From contig CAZZLC010000005.1 in the NCBI GenBank assembly GCA_964655065.1, forward strand, positions 124,001 to 188,000: DNA of 64,000 nt, written 5' to 3'. The translations under genes and the position numbers were made by a program. The notes beneath the pieces are model-generated. The model worked only from the letters and a program-made list of their open reading frames with translations. It searched no databases and was not told the origin of the DNA. This document shows, piece by piece, positions 43,614 to 52,485 of the stretch (positions are counted from its first letter, which is position 1; each line of letters opens with the position of its first letter). Source of the stretch: DRPG01 sp964655065. Lineage in GTDB: Bacteria; Myxococcota_A; UBA796; GCA-2862545.

Positions 43614-44993
43614 CTACCAGTAGTCTTCGAGGGTGCGGGCCTCGGCCTGGTTCGAGAAGCTCGCATTGTCCCCGTCGTCGACGACCCGCAGCACGAAGCA
43701 GTAGGACACGCCCTGGACCAGGCCGGTCACCGTCTTGGCCTGCTTCGTCCCCGCGGGGAGCGGGTCCGGCACGGACTCGAACACCGTGCCCGACGTGAAC
43801 CGGATGCCGTCGTGCTCCGGGCACTCGCCGGACGCGTAGCGCAGCTCGTAGAAGTCTGCCGTGCCGCTGGTCCCGTCGTCGCCCACCGCGGTCCAGTTCA
43901 CGCGGAGCGACGAGGGCAGCACGTTGTCGAGCGCGATGGTCGGGGCGGCAGGCGGCATCGCGTCGTCGTTGGCCGAGGTGACGAAGTCGACGAAGGTGAC
44001 CGCCGACCGGTTGGGGACCTCGTCGAAGGCGGCGACTCCGAAGCAGTGCGGTGTGGCCTCGCTCAGGCCGGTGAGCGTGAGGCTCGAGGTCGCACCGGCC
44101 CCGCGCGGCAGGGGCTCTCCGACGGCGTGGATGCCCTCGTCGAAGAGGAACGGGCACGCGGCCTCGACGAAGCGGACGTCGTAGCTCGAGGCCACCCCGA
44201 GGTCGCCGTCGTCGCCGGACTCCGCCCACTCGAGCGTGACCGTGTCGTAGCGGTCGGAGGTGGCGACGAGGTTGGCGACCGGCGAGGGCGGCACGCCGTC
44301 GGCCTCCAGGCCGGTGGTGAAGGTGGTCTCGACGAGCTCGGTCAGCGACCGTCCGTCGAGGTCTCGGACCCCGTCACCGATCCGGAGCGTGTAGGTCGTC
44401 TCGGGCTCGAGGACGCTCCGGGAGCGCGTCGAGAAGGTGAGTCCGTCGTCGGTCTCGAGCTCGCCGAGCTCCTCGCACGACGCGAATCCGTCGGACGACA
44501 GCTGGAGCGCACCGGAGCAGCCGTCACCGGTCGCGATGGTGGCGAGGTCGAGGTCCTGGTCGAACGTCACCGCGAGCGAGGTGTTGCGGGCGACGTCGTC
44601 GCGACCGTCGGCCGGGCGCGTCGCGACGACCTCCGGCGGGGTGAGCGACTGGGGATCGAGGAGCGGAGGTGCGTCGGGGAGCACGAGGAGAGTGTGGGCC
44701 GCCTCGAGGGTGAGGTCGACCGTGCCCTCGCCGCAGTCGCCGCCGCAGTCCACGTCGATGCCCTCGAGCAGGGAGAGCTCGAGCTCGCGAAAGGGCGTCG
44801 CCGTGCCCGGGAGCAGGCGCTCGAACACCACGGGCTCGTCCACGGCCGGGGTCAGGGTGACGTCGAGGGTGGTGTCGGCGCCGTTCGCGACGGACACCAG
44901 GGACTTCAGGTAGGTCGGCGCCGTGAGCGAGAACGGCGACGAGCCCTCCCCCCCGCAGGCGACGAACCCCAGGACCAACGCGAGCCGTGTCAT
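43614..44993 (-). CDS. Lipoprotein with Ig-like and fibronectin type III domains
   Basis: A 459-residue lipoprotein with signal MTRLALVLGFVACGGEG (lipobox FVAC). Residues 120-235 are a Big_5-like Ig domain (VVATRPADGRDDVARNTSLA with VTFDQDLD, TYTLRIGDGVRDLDGRSL). Two fibronectin type III domains follow (ANLVATSDRYDTVTLEWAES and PTIALDNVLPSSLRVNWTAV, each ending near GLSEATPHCFGVAAFDE or GLVQGVSYCFVLRVVDDGD). This is a typical extracellular adhesion or scaffold protein; no enzymatic motif. It converges on the cytochrome propeller gene with a 3-base gap. Confidence 0.78.
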   Translation of the reverse strand: MTRLALVLGFVACGGEGSSPFSLTAPTYLKSLVSVANGADTTLDVTLTPAVDEPVVFERLLPGTATPFRELELSLLEGIDVDCGGDCGEGTVDLTLEAAHTLLVLPDAPPLLDPQSLTPPEVVATRPADGRDDVARNTSLAVTFDQDLDLATIATGDGCSGALQLSSDGFASCEELGELETDDGLTFSTRSRSVLEPETTYTLRIGDGVRDLDGRSLTELVETTFTTGLEADGVPPSPVANLVATSDRYDTVTLEWAESGDDGDLGVASSYDVRFVEAACPFLFDEGIHAVGEPLPRGAGATSSLTLTGLSEATPHCFGVAAFDEVPNRSAVTFVDFVTSANDDAMPPAAPTIALDNVLPSSLRVNWTAVGDDGTSGTADFYELRYASGECPEHDGIRFTSGTVFESVPDPLPAGTKQAKTVTGLVQGVSYCFVLRVVDDGDNASFSNQAEARTLEDYW

Positions 44994-45085
44994 GGGAACT
45001 CCGTTGCTCGCGGCGTAACGCCAGTCGGAAGTTACCGTCTCTGCGAAGCCGAACCTTTCACCAGAACGTGCCCGAGGACAGTCCC

Positions 45086-46057
45086 ATGCCTTCGATCCTC
45101 CAGCAACTCCGTGAGATGACGGTCGTCGTCGCCGACACCGGCGACATCAACGCCATCCGGGAGCGTCAGCCCCAGGACGCCACGACCAACCCGAGTCTGG
45201 TCACCGCGGCCGCCCAGATGGACGAATATGCCGATCTGGTCGACGGGGTCCTCGCCAAGACTCGCGACGAGGTGGGGCCCGAGGCCACGGTGACCGCCGC
45301 CGTGGACCGTCTGGCCATCGAGTTCGGCCGGCGCATCCTCGACATCATCCCCGGGCGGGTCTCCACCGAGGTCGACGCGCGCCTCTCCTACGACACCGAC
45401 GCCACGGTCGCCAAGGCTCGGGAGATCATCGGGCTCTACGACGGCATCGGCGTCGACAAGGAGCGGGTGCTGATCAAGATCGCGTCCACCTGGGAGGGGA
45501 TCCGGGCGGCCGAGATCCTCGAGAAGGAAGGCATTCACTGCAACCTCACCCTGCTGTTCGGCATTCACCAAGCGGTGGCCTGCGCCGAGGCTGGCGTGAC
45601 GCTGATCTCGCCGTTCGTGGGCCGCATCCTCGACTGGCACAAGGCGGCCACCGGGCGTGACCACTTCCCGCCCGAGGAGGACCCGGGCGTGATCTCGGTG
45701 ACGGGCATCTACCAGTACTTCAAGAAGTTCGGCTACGCGACGGAGGTGATGGGGGCGAGCTTCCGCAACACGGGCGAGATCATCGAGCTCGCGGGCTGCG
45801 ACCTGCTCACCATCTCCCCGAAGCTCCTCGTGGAGCTCGACGCGATGGAGGGCGAGCTCGTCCGCAAGCTCGAGCCCGAAGGTCCGAAGGCGATGGACAT
45901 CGAGCGGATCGCGAGCGACGAGACGACCTTCCGTGCGATGCACGCCCAGGACCCGATGGCGACCGACAAGCTGGCCGAGGGTATCGACGGCTTCAGCAAG
46001 GCCTTCGAGAAGCTCGAGGGGCTGCTCGCCGCGCGCCTCGAGGCGCTCGGCAAGTAG
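45086..46057 (+). CDS. tal: Transaldolase
   Basis: A 323-residue transaldolase of the classical class, which moves a dihydroxyacetone unit in the pentose phosphate pathway. The N-terminal signature is VVADTGDINAIRERQPQDAT with TNPSLV. The Schiff-base lysine is in ERVLIKIASTWEGIRAAEIL, and NLTLLFGIHQAVACAEAGVT and ISPFVGRILDW are typical. Length fits the ~317-residue TalB type. The start at ATG 45086 is used because the codons upstream do not look coding. It stands alone between two unrelated genes. Confidence 0.94.
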   Translation: MPSILQQLREMTVVVADTGDINAIRERQPQDATTNPSLVTAAAQMDEYADLVDGVLAKTRDEVGPEATVTAAVDRLAIEFGRRILDIIPGRVSTEVDARLSYDTDATVAKAREIIGLYDGIGVDKERVLIKIASTWEGIRAAEILEKEGIHCNLTLLFGIHQAVACAEAGVTLISPFVGRILDWHKAATGRDHFPPEEDPGVISVTGIYQYFKKFGYATEVMGASFRNTGEIIELAGCDLLTISPKLLVELDAMEGELVRKLEPEGPKAMDIERIASDETTFRAMHAQDPMATDKLAEGIDGFSKAFEKLEGLLAARLEALGK

Positions 46058-46118
46058 CCGGCTCCTGCGCTGGAGCCTCGCCCTTTCCTGCCGATGGCGG
46101 AGAGAGTGCGGAGGCTCC

Positions 46119-47180
46119 GTGGACGCCTGGCAACAACTGATCGACGCGCTGCCCGAGATCGAGGTCGCCGATGCGCTCGACATCTGTCACGACCTGACCT
46201 TCGGGCCGGGCGAGGTCATCATGTCGCCCGGCGTTCGCGACCCTGCGCTGACCTACGTGCTGTCGGGCGAGGTCGAGGTCCGGCGCGGGGGAGTGCAGCT
46301 CGCGGTGTGCGGACCCGGGCAGATCCTGGGTGAGATGGGGATGTTCCGCGACGCGCCGCGCATGGCCCAGGTGGGGACGACAATGCCCACCCGCGCGCTC
46401 GTGCTCACGCGAGCCGGCTACGACGCGCTCGTCGAGGCGAACAACCCCGTGGTGTTCCGGCTGGAGCGTCAGGCCCTCGAGCAGCTGGGGCAGCGCCTGC
46501 GGCGCCTGGACCGTTTCCTGTCCACCCAGGTCGAGGGCGAGGCGGATCCCTGGCTCCCGCCCCCTCGCGACTTCTTCGGCCGGGTGCGCGACCTCCTCTT
46601 CGGGGAACCCCTCCCCCAGCGTCCCACCCTCCCGTCGCGGTCCGTGGACCGCATCGCGGTGGTGGAGACGAGCCACCTGTTCCGCGGCGAGCGGTACGCG
46701 CTCGTGCAGGGCATCGCGGAGCTGCTCGAGCCGCGGCGGTTCGCGGCGGGGGAGATCCTCTGCGGGCAGGGGCAGCCCGGGGGTCCCCTCCACCTGATCG
46801 CCCACGGGGAGGGGAGGGTCGTCGTGCACGTCGCGCGGGGCCGCATCCACCAGCTCGGGACGGTGGGCCCGGGCGCCTGTGTGGGCATGACCGCGCTGGT
46901 CGACGGCCGGCCGCGCATGGCGTCGGTGGTGGCCACCGAGCAGGTCGACACGCTGGCCCTGCGCCGCGATCGCTACACCACGCTGACGGGACGCGACGGT
47001 CAGATCCCGTCCGCGCTGCGTCGGGCGGTGATCCGGGCGTTCGCAGACCAGGTCGAGGAGGCAGGGGCCGCTCTGGTCGCGATCGCCCGCGGCGACCTCC
47101 CCGGAGCGGTCTCGGCGGTGGCCACCGAGATCTACGGCTCGGCGGCGGAGGTGGCCACCGAACAGGACGAGCTCGCCTAA
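46119..47180 (+). CDS. Protein with two cyclic-nucleotide-binding-like domains
   Basis: A 353-residue protein from GTG 46119 after GCGGAGG. Two cNMP-binding folds are seen: residues ~15-120 (FGPGEVIMSPGVRDPALTYV, LSGEVEVRRGG, GQILGEMGMFRDAPRMAQVG) and ~200-310 (FAAGEILCGQGQPGGPLHLI, GPGACVGMTALVDGRPRMAS). The first keeps the GEMGxxRxAPR phosphate cassette; the second is less exact (GMTALVDGRPR). No HTH, TM or catalytic domain is attached, so it is probably a regulator that acts by binding another protein. Its neighbour is the TIR-like gene. Confidence 0.78.
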   Translation: MDAWQQLIDALPEIEVADALDICHDLTFGPGEVIMSPGVRDPALTYVLSGEVEVRRGGVQLAVCGPGQILGEMGMFRDAPRMAQVGTTMPTRALVLTRAGYDALVEANNPVVFRLERQALEQLGQRLRRLDRFLSTQVEGEADPWLPPPRDFFGRVRDLLFGEPLPQRPTLPSRSVDRIAVVETSHLFRGERYALVQGIAELLEPRRFAAGEILCGQGQPGGPLHLIAHGEGRVVVHVARGRIHQLGTVGPGACVGMTALVDGRPRMASVVATEQVDTLALRRDRYTTLTGRDGQIPSALRRAVIRAFADQVEEAGAALVAIARGDLPGAVSAVATEIYGSAAEVATEQDELA

Positions 47181-47249
47181 GACGCTGCTCGTGGGCCGAG
47201 CTGCGTCGCGACTGACCCGACGCGTGGTATCACCTCCGAGCGAGGCACC

Positions 47250-48467
47250 ATGAATCCGGTCTTCGTCTTCAGTCACGCCGGGTCGGACGGCGAGGGCCGT
47301 CTCGGCAGGCCGCTCGCGCAGTTGTTCCTCGACCTGCAGGAGGCCGTGCGGGAGCAGCTCGCGCGCGACACGGCCATCGGCGTGGGATTCCACGACCCGG
47401 AGCTCCCGTGGCACCCCGGTGTGGCGAGGGCGACCGCGCGCTGCCGAGTGCACGTGATGGTGCTCTCGCGGGCGTTCGTGGCGTCGGTGGACTGCGGGCG
47501 GCGGCTGACCCTGGCCCGGCTGCGGGAGTCCAGTGGCGGCGGGGAGCTGGTGCTGCCCCTGCGGCTCGACGCCACTCCGGTCGAGGGGACGGGCGGCGCC
47601 CCGCGGGTGGACGGGATCTTGCGCCGCGTGGCGCGTCGACCCGAGCACCCGGCCTACCGCGAGCTGGTGGCCGAGGTGGCGGGGCAGGTGGCGCGCATCG
47701 CGGGGACGCGGGGGGCGCCGGCGCTCCTGCCGATCCCGGAGACGCTCGAGGGGGTGGCGAGCGCGTTCGGGGCCCCGTCGTCACCGCGGCCGCGTCGTGC
47801 GGCGGCCGTATCGCCCGGCCTCGGTCAGCAGGTGGACCGGGTGCCGGTCTCGGTGATGCTGGGGCTGGGGCTCTTGCTCGGAGGCGCGGTCGGGGCGGCG
47901 GTCTGGTCGACGGGCGGGGCCGTCGGCACGACGGTGGGACTCGCGAGCACCGCGCTCCTCGCGGGCGCGGCGCTCACCGGACGCCCGCTGCCGGTCGAGC
48001 ACAGTGGCTTCGAGGCGGGGGTCCGACGACTGCTGGTCGGCCTCGGGGTGCTCGCGGGGGCCGGGCTCGTCCTGGGCTACGTCCTGCTCCAGGAGCCGAT
48101 CGATGCGCAGAGCCCCGAGCGGCGGACGAGGCAAGCGATGGTCGAGATCGACGAACGGGTGCAGTCGAGCTTGGCGCAGGACGGGGCTCGACTGCCGTCG
48201 GGTCGGCAGGACCTGCCGCTCCTGGTGGGCTCCGACGTGCGCACCACCGACGGCTGGGGCAACGAGCTGGTCTTCGTGGTCCCGGGGCCCGATGGCCTTC
48301 CCTACGACATCGTGTCGCTCGGGGCCGACGGCCGGCAGGGCGGGACCGGCGAGGCGGCCGACATCCGCTACAGCGACGAGCCCTCGTTCCGGGAGCGCGC
48401 GGGCCGAGCCGAGCCGCAGCAGCTGAACTCCCGCGGCCCGGCGCAGCTGGAGCAGGCGGCGGAGTAG
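47250..48467 (+). CDS. TIR-like (FxsC-type) membrane protein fused to a T2SSG/pilin-like C-terminal domain
   Basis: A 405-residue protein. Residues 3-150 are a TIR-like domain closest to FxsC-type sequences (PVFVFSHAGSDGEGRLGRPL, CRVHVMVLSRAFVASVDCGR). The catalytic Glu expected three residues after Cys82 is Arg85, so NAD cleavage is unlikely. Residues ~205-285 contain about four hydrophobic helices (VMLGLGLLLGGAVGAAVWS, TVGLASTALLAGAALTG, LLVGLGVLAGAGLVLGYVLL). The C-terminal ~110 residues match the globular part of GspG major pseudopilins (TTDGWGNELVFVV, GLPYDIVSLGADGRQGGTGE, then AADI) with no type IV pilin leader. It ends 4 bases from the convergent locus B receptor. Confidence 0.72.
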   Translation: MNPVFVFSHAGSDGEGRLGRPLAQLFLDLQEAVREQLARDTAIGVGFHDPELPWHPGVARATARCRVHVMVLSRAFVASVDCGRRLTLARLRESSGGGELVLPLRLDATPVEGTGGAPRVDGILRRVARRPEHPAYRELVAEVAGQVARIAGTRGAPALLPIPETLEGVASAFGAPSSPRPRRAAAVSPGLGQQVDRVPVSVMLGLGLLLGGAVGAAVWSTGGAVGTTVGLASTALLAGAALTGRPLPVEHSGFEAGVRRLLVGLGVLAGAGLVLGYVLLQEPIDAQSPERRTRQAMVEIDERVQSSLAQDGARLPSGRQDLPLLVGSDVRTTDGWGNELVFVVPGPDGLPYDIVSLGADGRQGGTGEAADIRYSDEPSFRERAGRAEPQQLNSRGPAQLEQAAE

Positions 48468-48471
48468 CCAC

Positions 48472-51400
48472 TCACTCCCTGCCGGCGGCTCGCGCTCGGG
48501 CGATGTCGAGGGCCCGACGGGCTTCCGCGTCGAGCGCCCCCTGCGTCTCGAGCTGATGGAGCGTACTGTACACGGTGGACCAGCTCATTCCCGACTCGGG
48601 GATCTCGGCGAGGTCCCACTGCGCCCTCCACAGCTCTCGCTGCCACGCGGGCGACGAAGAGGGATCGGCCGCGGCGAGTCGCTCCACGATGGCGAGCCGC
48701 TCCCGGTAGGACTCGAGGGCAGCACCTCGCTGGCCCTGCGCCAGCTGAACGCCGCCGAGGCGCTCGTGGGCGACGGAGAGGTCGCGCAGCCACTGGGCGT
48801 TGTACGGTTCCTGGGTCGTCAGGCGGACGATGGTGGCGAGGCCTTCGTCGTAGGCCTCGCGAGCCGCTTTCGGCTCCTCTCGGGCAACGAGCACGTCGCC
48901 GAGGTGGGTGTAGGCCACGAACACGTTGCGGAGCTGGTCGGGGCTCGTCCGACCCGCGCTGCCGCCGAAGACGTTCGTGGCTCGTCGGTAGGTGGCCTCG
49001 GCGTCCTCCAGCCTGCCCAGGGCGACCTCCGCGCTGCCGGCACTCACGAGCGCCGCGAGGAGGTCGTCCCGGTTCCCGAGCTTCTCGGCGATGACCACGC
49101 TCTGTCGGAAGTTGACCGCCGCCTCCTTGAACTGGCCCTGGCTGGTCGCCAGGTAGCCGAGCTTGGTGGATGCGGTGTAGAGCTGGCGCTCGTCCCCGGT
49201 CTTCCGCGCGATCGCGAGGCCTCGTCGGTACGACTTGCCGGCGTCGTCGAGCCTGCCCAGCAGCCGCTGCACGTCTCCGGCCTTGGCCACGATGCGAAAG
49301 AGGACGGGCAGGTCGTCGACGCGCGCCGCCGCGTCGACCCCTCGCTCGTAGGCGGTCAGGGCGTCCTCGAGCTGGCCGCGCGCCTGCTGCTCGTCGCCGA
49401 CGCGCTCGTGGGCGAGGGCGAGCTCGATCCCCGACGACGGGTCTGCCGGGGTCTCGGCCGCCTGGCGCTCGAGCGCGTCGACGGACCGCTGGAGCGCGAC
49501 GAGAGCATCGTCGGACACTCCTGCGCCCTGCTCGTCGTCGCACGACAGGGTGACCACCGGCTCGTCCCCGATCTCCACGGCTCGCATCTCGAGCAACCGG
49601 AACCCGGCGGGGCCCCGGTACTTGACGGGCGTGTCGCCGACCCAGAGGCGGCCCGACTCGGTCGCCTCGGCCGAGTACCGGAACTCCTCGCCTTCGAGGA
49701 CCACCACGCCGGGCCCCATCTCCAGCGGCGAGAGGGCGACGCCCGGTTCGAGCCGACGCTCCGCGGTCCGGCGCGAGCCCTCCTGCCGCCAGTCGAGGAA
49801 GAACGTGACCGGCTCGTCGCAGCGGTTGACCACCGTCAGGCTCGGCCCTGTCGGGCGGGCGGAGAGGGTCGTCGAGACCCTGGACGTCGAGGCCGTGGTG
49901 TCGCCACCGAACCCGACGAGGTCGCCGTCGCCGGTCCGGCTGATCCGCAGGGGTTCGGGTCGCTGGTAGCCCCGCACCCCGAAGCGGGGGTCGGCGGACG
50001 GCGGCTCGACGGAGTCGAGATCACCGACGTCGGTGTCCCTGGTGGCCGGGAGGTCGACGAGCTCCTCGACGAAGGCAGGCCAGGACGTGATCCGGTACGC
50101 GTCGGCCGAGCGCTCGGTGGTGGCCAGCATCCCCTGGATGTTCCGCGTCCCGTCGCGTGGCGCGAAGGTGAGGCCGGCGGGCCACTCGACCACCTCCCGG
50201 ACCTCGACGGCGGAGCCCGTGCCGAGTAGCGCATACGCTGCATCGGCCCGCTCTTCGTCGGTGCCGCCCTGGAGGAGGACGTAGCTCCCCAGTCTTCCCT
50301 CGGGAAGCGGTGCCGCCACGCCGGCGCGCGTGCACCGCCAGATGCGCTCGGTGGCGGTGCCGACGAGGCAAGGCGCGCGGGAGACCTCCTCGAGGGTGAC
50401 CTCGTAGACGCCGCCGGGGAGCGCGGACGCCCACGCGAGGCCGTCTCCGGTCCCCGCGGCGCAGGTGGTGGCGCTGCAGCTCGACCACGCGCCGTCGGGG
50501 GTGAAGCGAATCGTGGGCTCCACGTCGACCGCGGGCTCGGAGAACACCGCGACGGCGCCGCTGAACAGCGCGAGGCCCGCGAGGGTGGCCAGCGCGAGGA
50601 CCCGCCGACCGGGGGGGCGCGTCCGGGCGGCCGTCGCCCCGAAGGCCGACTCGAGCCCGAGCTCCCGCAGCCACGCGAGCGCCACGGCGTCGATCTCCGT
50701 CGAGCGCCAGGGAAGCACGAACGCTTGGCCCCCGAGGTTCGCCGCGCGGTCCGCCGGCACCATCCGCTGGAGCTCGGAGCGCACCCGCTCGCGTTGGGAC
50801 TCGTCGGCCGCACAGGCGGTCCGGAGCTGCCAGGCGGCGTCCTCGGGGTCCTGCCACACCGCGAGGAGCAGGCGCGTGATGCGCCCCCGAGCCCCCTCCT
50901 CGTCGACGATCTCGTCCCAGGCGTCGAGGGCACGGTACAAGAGGTCGGAGCTGCCCTCGGGCCACCGATCGTAGCCGGTGGTGCGGCGAAGCCAGTCCAC
51001 GCGCTCGATCCGCTCGCCGATGCCGTAGTGGATGCCCTGCCCGCGACTCCGCGGACGCAGCTCCCGCCAGTCGAGGGCGCCCACCCGCAGCCCCAGTCGA
51101 TGACGGAGCTCCAGCGCCTCGCGCAGCGAGACCGCACCCGGGAACAGCGCGAGCACCGCGGCCCAGCGGTCGAGGTCCTGCAGCTGGGCCCCCCGCCGCT
51201 TGGGAGGTCCGGCGCCGATCGCCTCGGTGACCTGCTCGGGAGCGAGCACCTCGAGGCCGTGCGGGGCGAGCTCGTCACGGAGCACGTCGTGGGCCTCGGC
51301 GTCGAAGCACACCACGCGGACGTGACGCCAGGTGCCGAGCTCCCGCGCGACGCGCAGCGCCTCGTCGCGACTGGGACCGCGCAGTTGCTGCACCCAGCCG

Positions 51401-52485
51401 ACGCCGTCGGTCAGGATGACGACCTTGGACCAGCGCAGGCTCTCGTCGGCGTCCTCGGGACGGATTCGCCCGCGCTCGACCACGAGGTCGGACGGCACGT
51501 CGTAGTAGCGCCCGCGCTGCACGTTGAGCCCGGCCTCGGCGAGCGTGCTGGCGATCTCGTCGGCGAGCCGCGGGACCTCGGGTGGCCGCGCCATCTCGTC
51601 CTGCCACAGCCAGATGCCCAGTGCGTGGCGTCGAGAGCGGTAGTGGAGCACCGGGATGCCGGCGTTGGCCGACGTCGCCCGCACGGTGGCCCGCACGTCG
51701 ACCCGGCGGGTGCCCACCTCGATGGTGTGCTGGGCCGCCGCCCACACGATCTCGTCCTGTTCGTCGAGCTCGAGGAGCAGGGGCGCCGACGGACCGGCCC
51801 GCACCAGCCGGGCCGAGGGGGGAGGGGGCAGCGCGGCGAGCCCATCGGACCCCGCCGGACGCCGTCGGCCCGACCACCACAGCCACAGCCCGGTGAGGAG
51901 CAAGGCCAGAAGCGCAGCCACCGCGAGCACCATCGCCTCGGTGCGCCGGTCGTCTGCGGTCACGACCTCGACGAGGTCGATGCGGGGGAGCAACATCGGC
52001 CGAGTGGTCGTCGGCCGCGGCCGCTCCGGCGGCGGCTCCTTCAGCGGTACGTCGTCGCGGAGCCGGGTGTCCCCGTCGGGGAGGGGAGGGCCCATCGACC
52101 ACCAACCCAGGGCCACGGCGACCACCGCGAGTAGTCCGAGCCACAGCCAGGTGCGCCGGCGGGGACGCTGGAGCGCGGCCTCGAGCTTCTCGGCCGGGGT
52201 GGCGTAGCGCAGCGTCGACACCGGCGGGGGCCCGGCGACGACCTCGGGCGGCGCTGGCTCCCGGCGGGTGGCGAGCCACGCCCGGGCCGCCTGCAGGGCC
52301 GCGGGGCGATCGCCCGGATCCACCACCACGGCCGCGGCGAGGTAGCGCGCGGCTTCCTCGGGGTCCTCGGGGAGCTGGCCGATCAGCACCCCGAGCCGCG
52401 TGACGACCACGAGGTCCACGCGCAGTCCGTGGTCGCGCAGGAGCCCCGTGAGCTCCCGGACCTCTGCCGGCAGCGGACCGATCAC
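48472..52485 (-). CDS. Three-TM vWA-like receptor with exported TPR region, locus B
   Basis: A 1,337-residue protein starting at GTG 52485 in a GTGA overlap with the MoxR gene. Same plan as the locus A receptor: an N-terminal helical domain (5-75), TM1 at 111-131, a Pro-rich linker, TM2 at 184-205, then a vWA-like, SAV_2336-related domain (about 235-420; RHALGIWLWQDEMARPPEVP, SKVVILTDGVGW) without the DxSxS metal site. A helical region (430-620) and TM3 at 628-648 follow. Outside is a beta-rich Cys-containing region (650-980) and then about eight TPRs (985-1290; YERGVDAAARVDDLPVLFRI, SYRRGLAIARKTGDERQLYT). The sensor part is thus swapped relative to locus A. Probable role is a receptor controlling the TIR effector (inference). 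Confidence 0.78.
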   Translation of the reverse strand: MIGPLPAEVRELTGLLRDHGLRVDLVVVTRLGVLIGQLPEDPEEAARYLAAAVVVDPGDRPAALQAARAWLATRREPAPPEVVAGPPPVSTLRYATPAEKLEAALQRPRRRTWLWLGLLAVVAVALGWWSMGPPLPDGDTRLRDDVPLKEPPPERPRPTTTRPMLLPRIDLVEVVTADDRRTEAMVLAVAALLALLLTGLWLWWSGRRRPAGSDGLAALPPPPSARLVRAGPSAPLLLELDEQDEIVWAAAQHTIEVGTRRVDVRATVRATSANAGIPVLHYRSRRHALGIWLWQDEMARPPEVPRLADEIASTLAEAGLNVQRGRYYDVPSDLVVERGRIRPEDADESLRWSKVVILTDGVGWVQQLRGPSRDEALRVARELGTWRHVRVVCFDAEAHDVLRDELAPHGLEVLAPEQVTEAIGAGPPKRRGAQLQDLDRWAAVLALFPGAVSLREALELRHRLGLRVGALDWRELRPRSRGQGIHYGIGERIERVDWLRRTTGYDRWPEGSSDLLYRALDAWDEIVDEEGARGRITRLLLAVWQDPEDAAWQLRTACAADESQRERVRSELQRMVPADRAANLGGQAFVLPWRSTEIDAVALAWLRELGLESAFGATAARTRPPGRRVLALATLAGLALFSGAVAVFSEPAVDVEPTIRFTPDGAWSSCSATTCAAGTGDGLAWASALPGGVYEVTLEEVSRAPCLVGTATERIWRCTRAGVAAPLPEGRLGSYVLLQGGTDEERADAAYALLGTGSAVEVREVVEWPAGLTFAPRDGTRNIQGMLATTERSADAYRITSWPAFVEELVDLPATRDTDVGDLDSVEPPSADPRFGVRGYQRPEPLRISRTGDGDLVGFGGDTTASTSRVSTTLSARPTGPSLTVVNRCDEPVTFFLDWRQEGSRRTAERRLEPGVALSPLEMGPGVVVLEGEEFRYSAEATESGRLWVGDTPVKYRGPAGFRLLEMRAVEIGDEPVVTLSCDDEQGAGVSDDALVALQRSVDALERQAAETPADPSSGIELALAHERVGDEQQARGQLEDALTAYERGVDAAARVDDLPVLFRIVAKAGDVQRLLGRLDDAGKSYRRGLAIARKTGDERQLYTASTKLGYLATSQGQFKEAAVNFRQSVVIAEKLGNRDDLLAALVSAGSAEVALGRLEDAEATYRRATNVFGGSAGRTSPDQLRNVFVAYTHLGDVLVAREEPKAAREAYDEGLATIVRLTTQEPYNAQWLRDLSVAHERLGGVQLAQGQRGAALESYRERLAIVERLAAADPSSSPAWQRELWRAQWDLAEIPESGMSWSTVYSTLHQLETQGALDAEARRALDIARARAAGRE

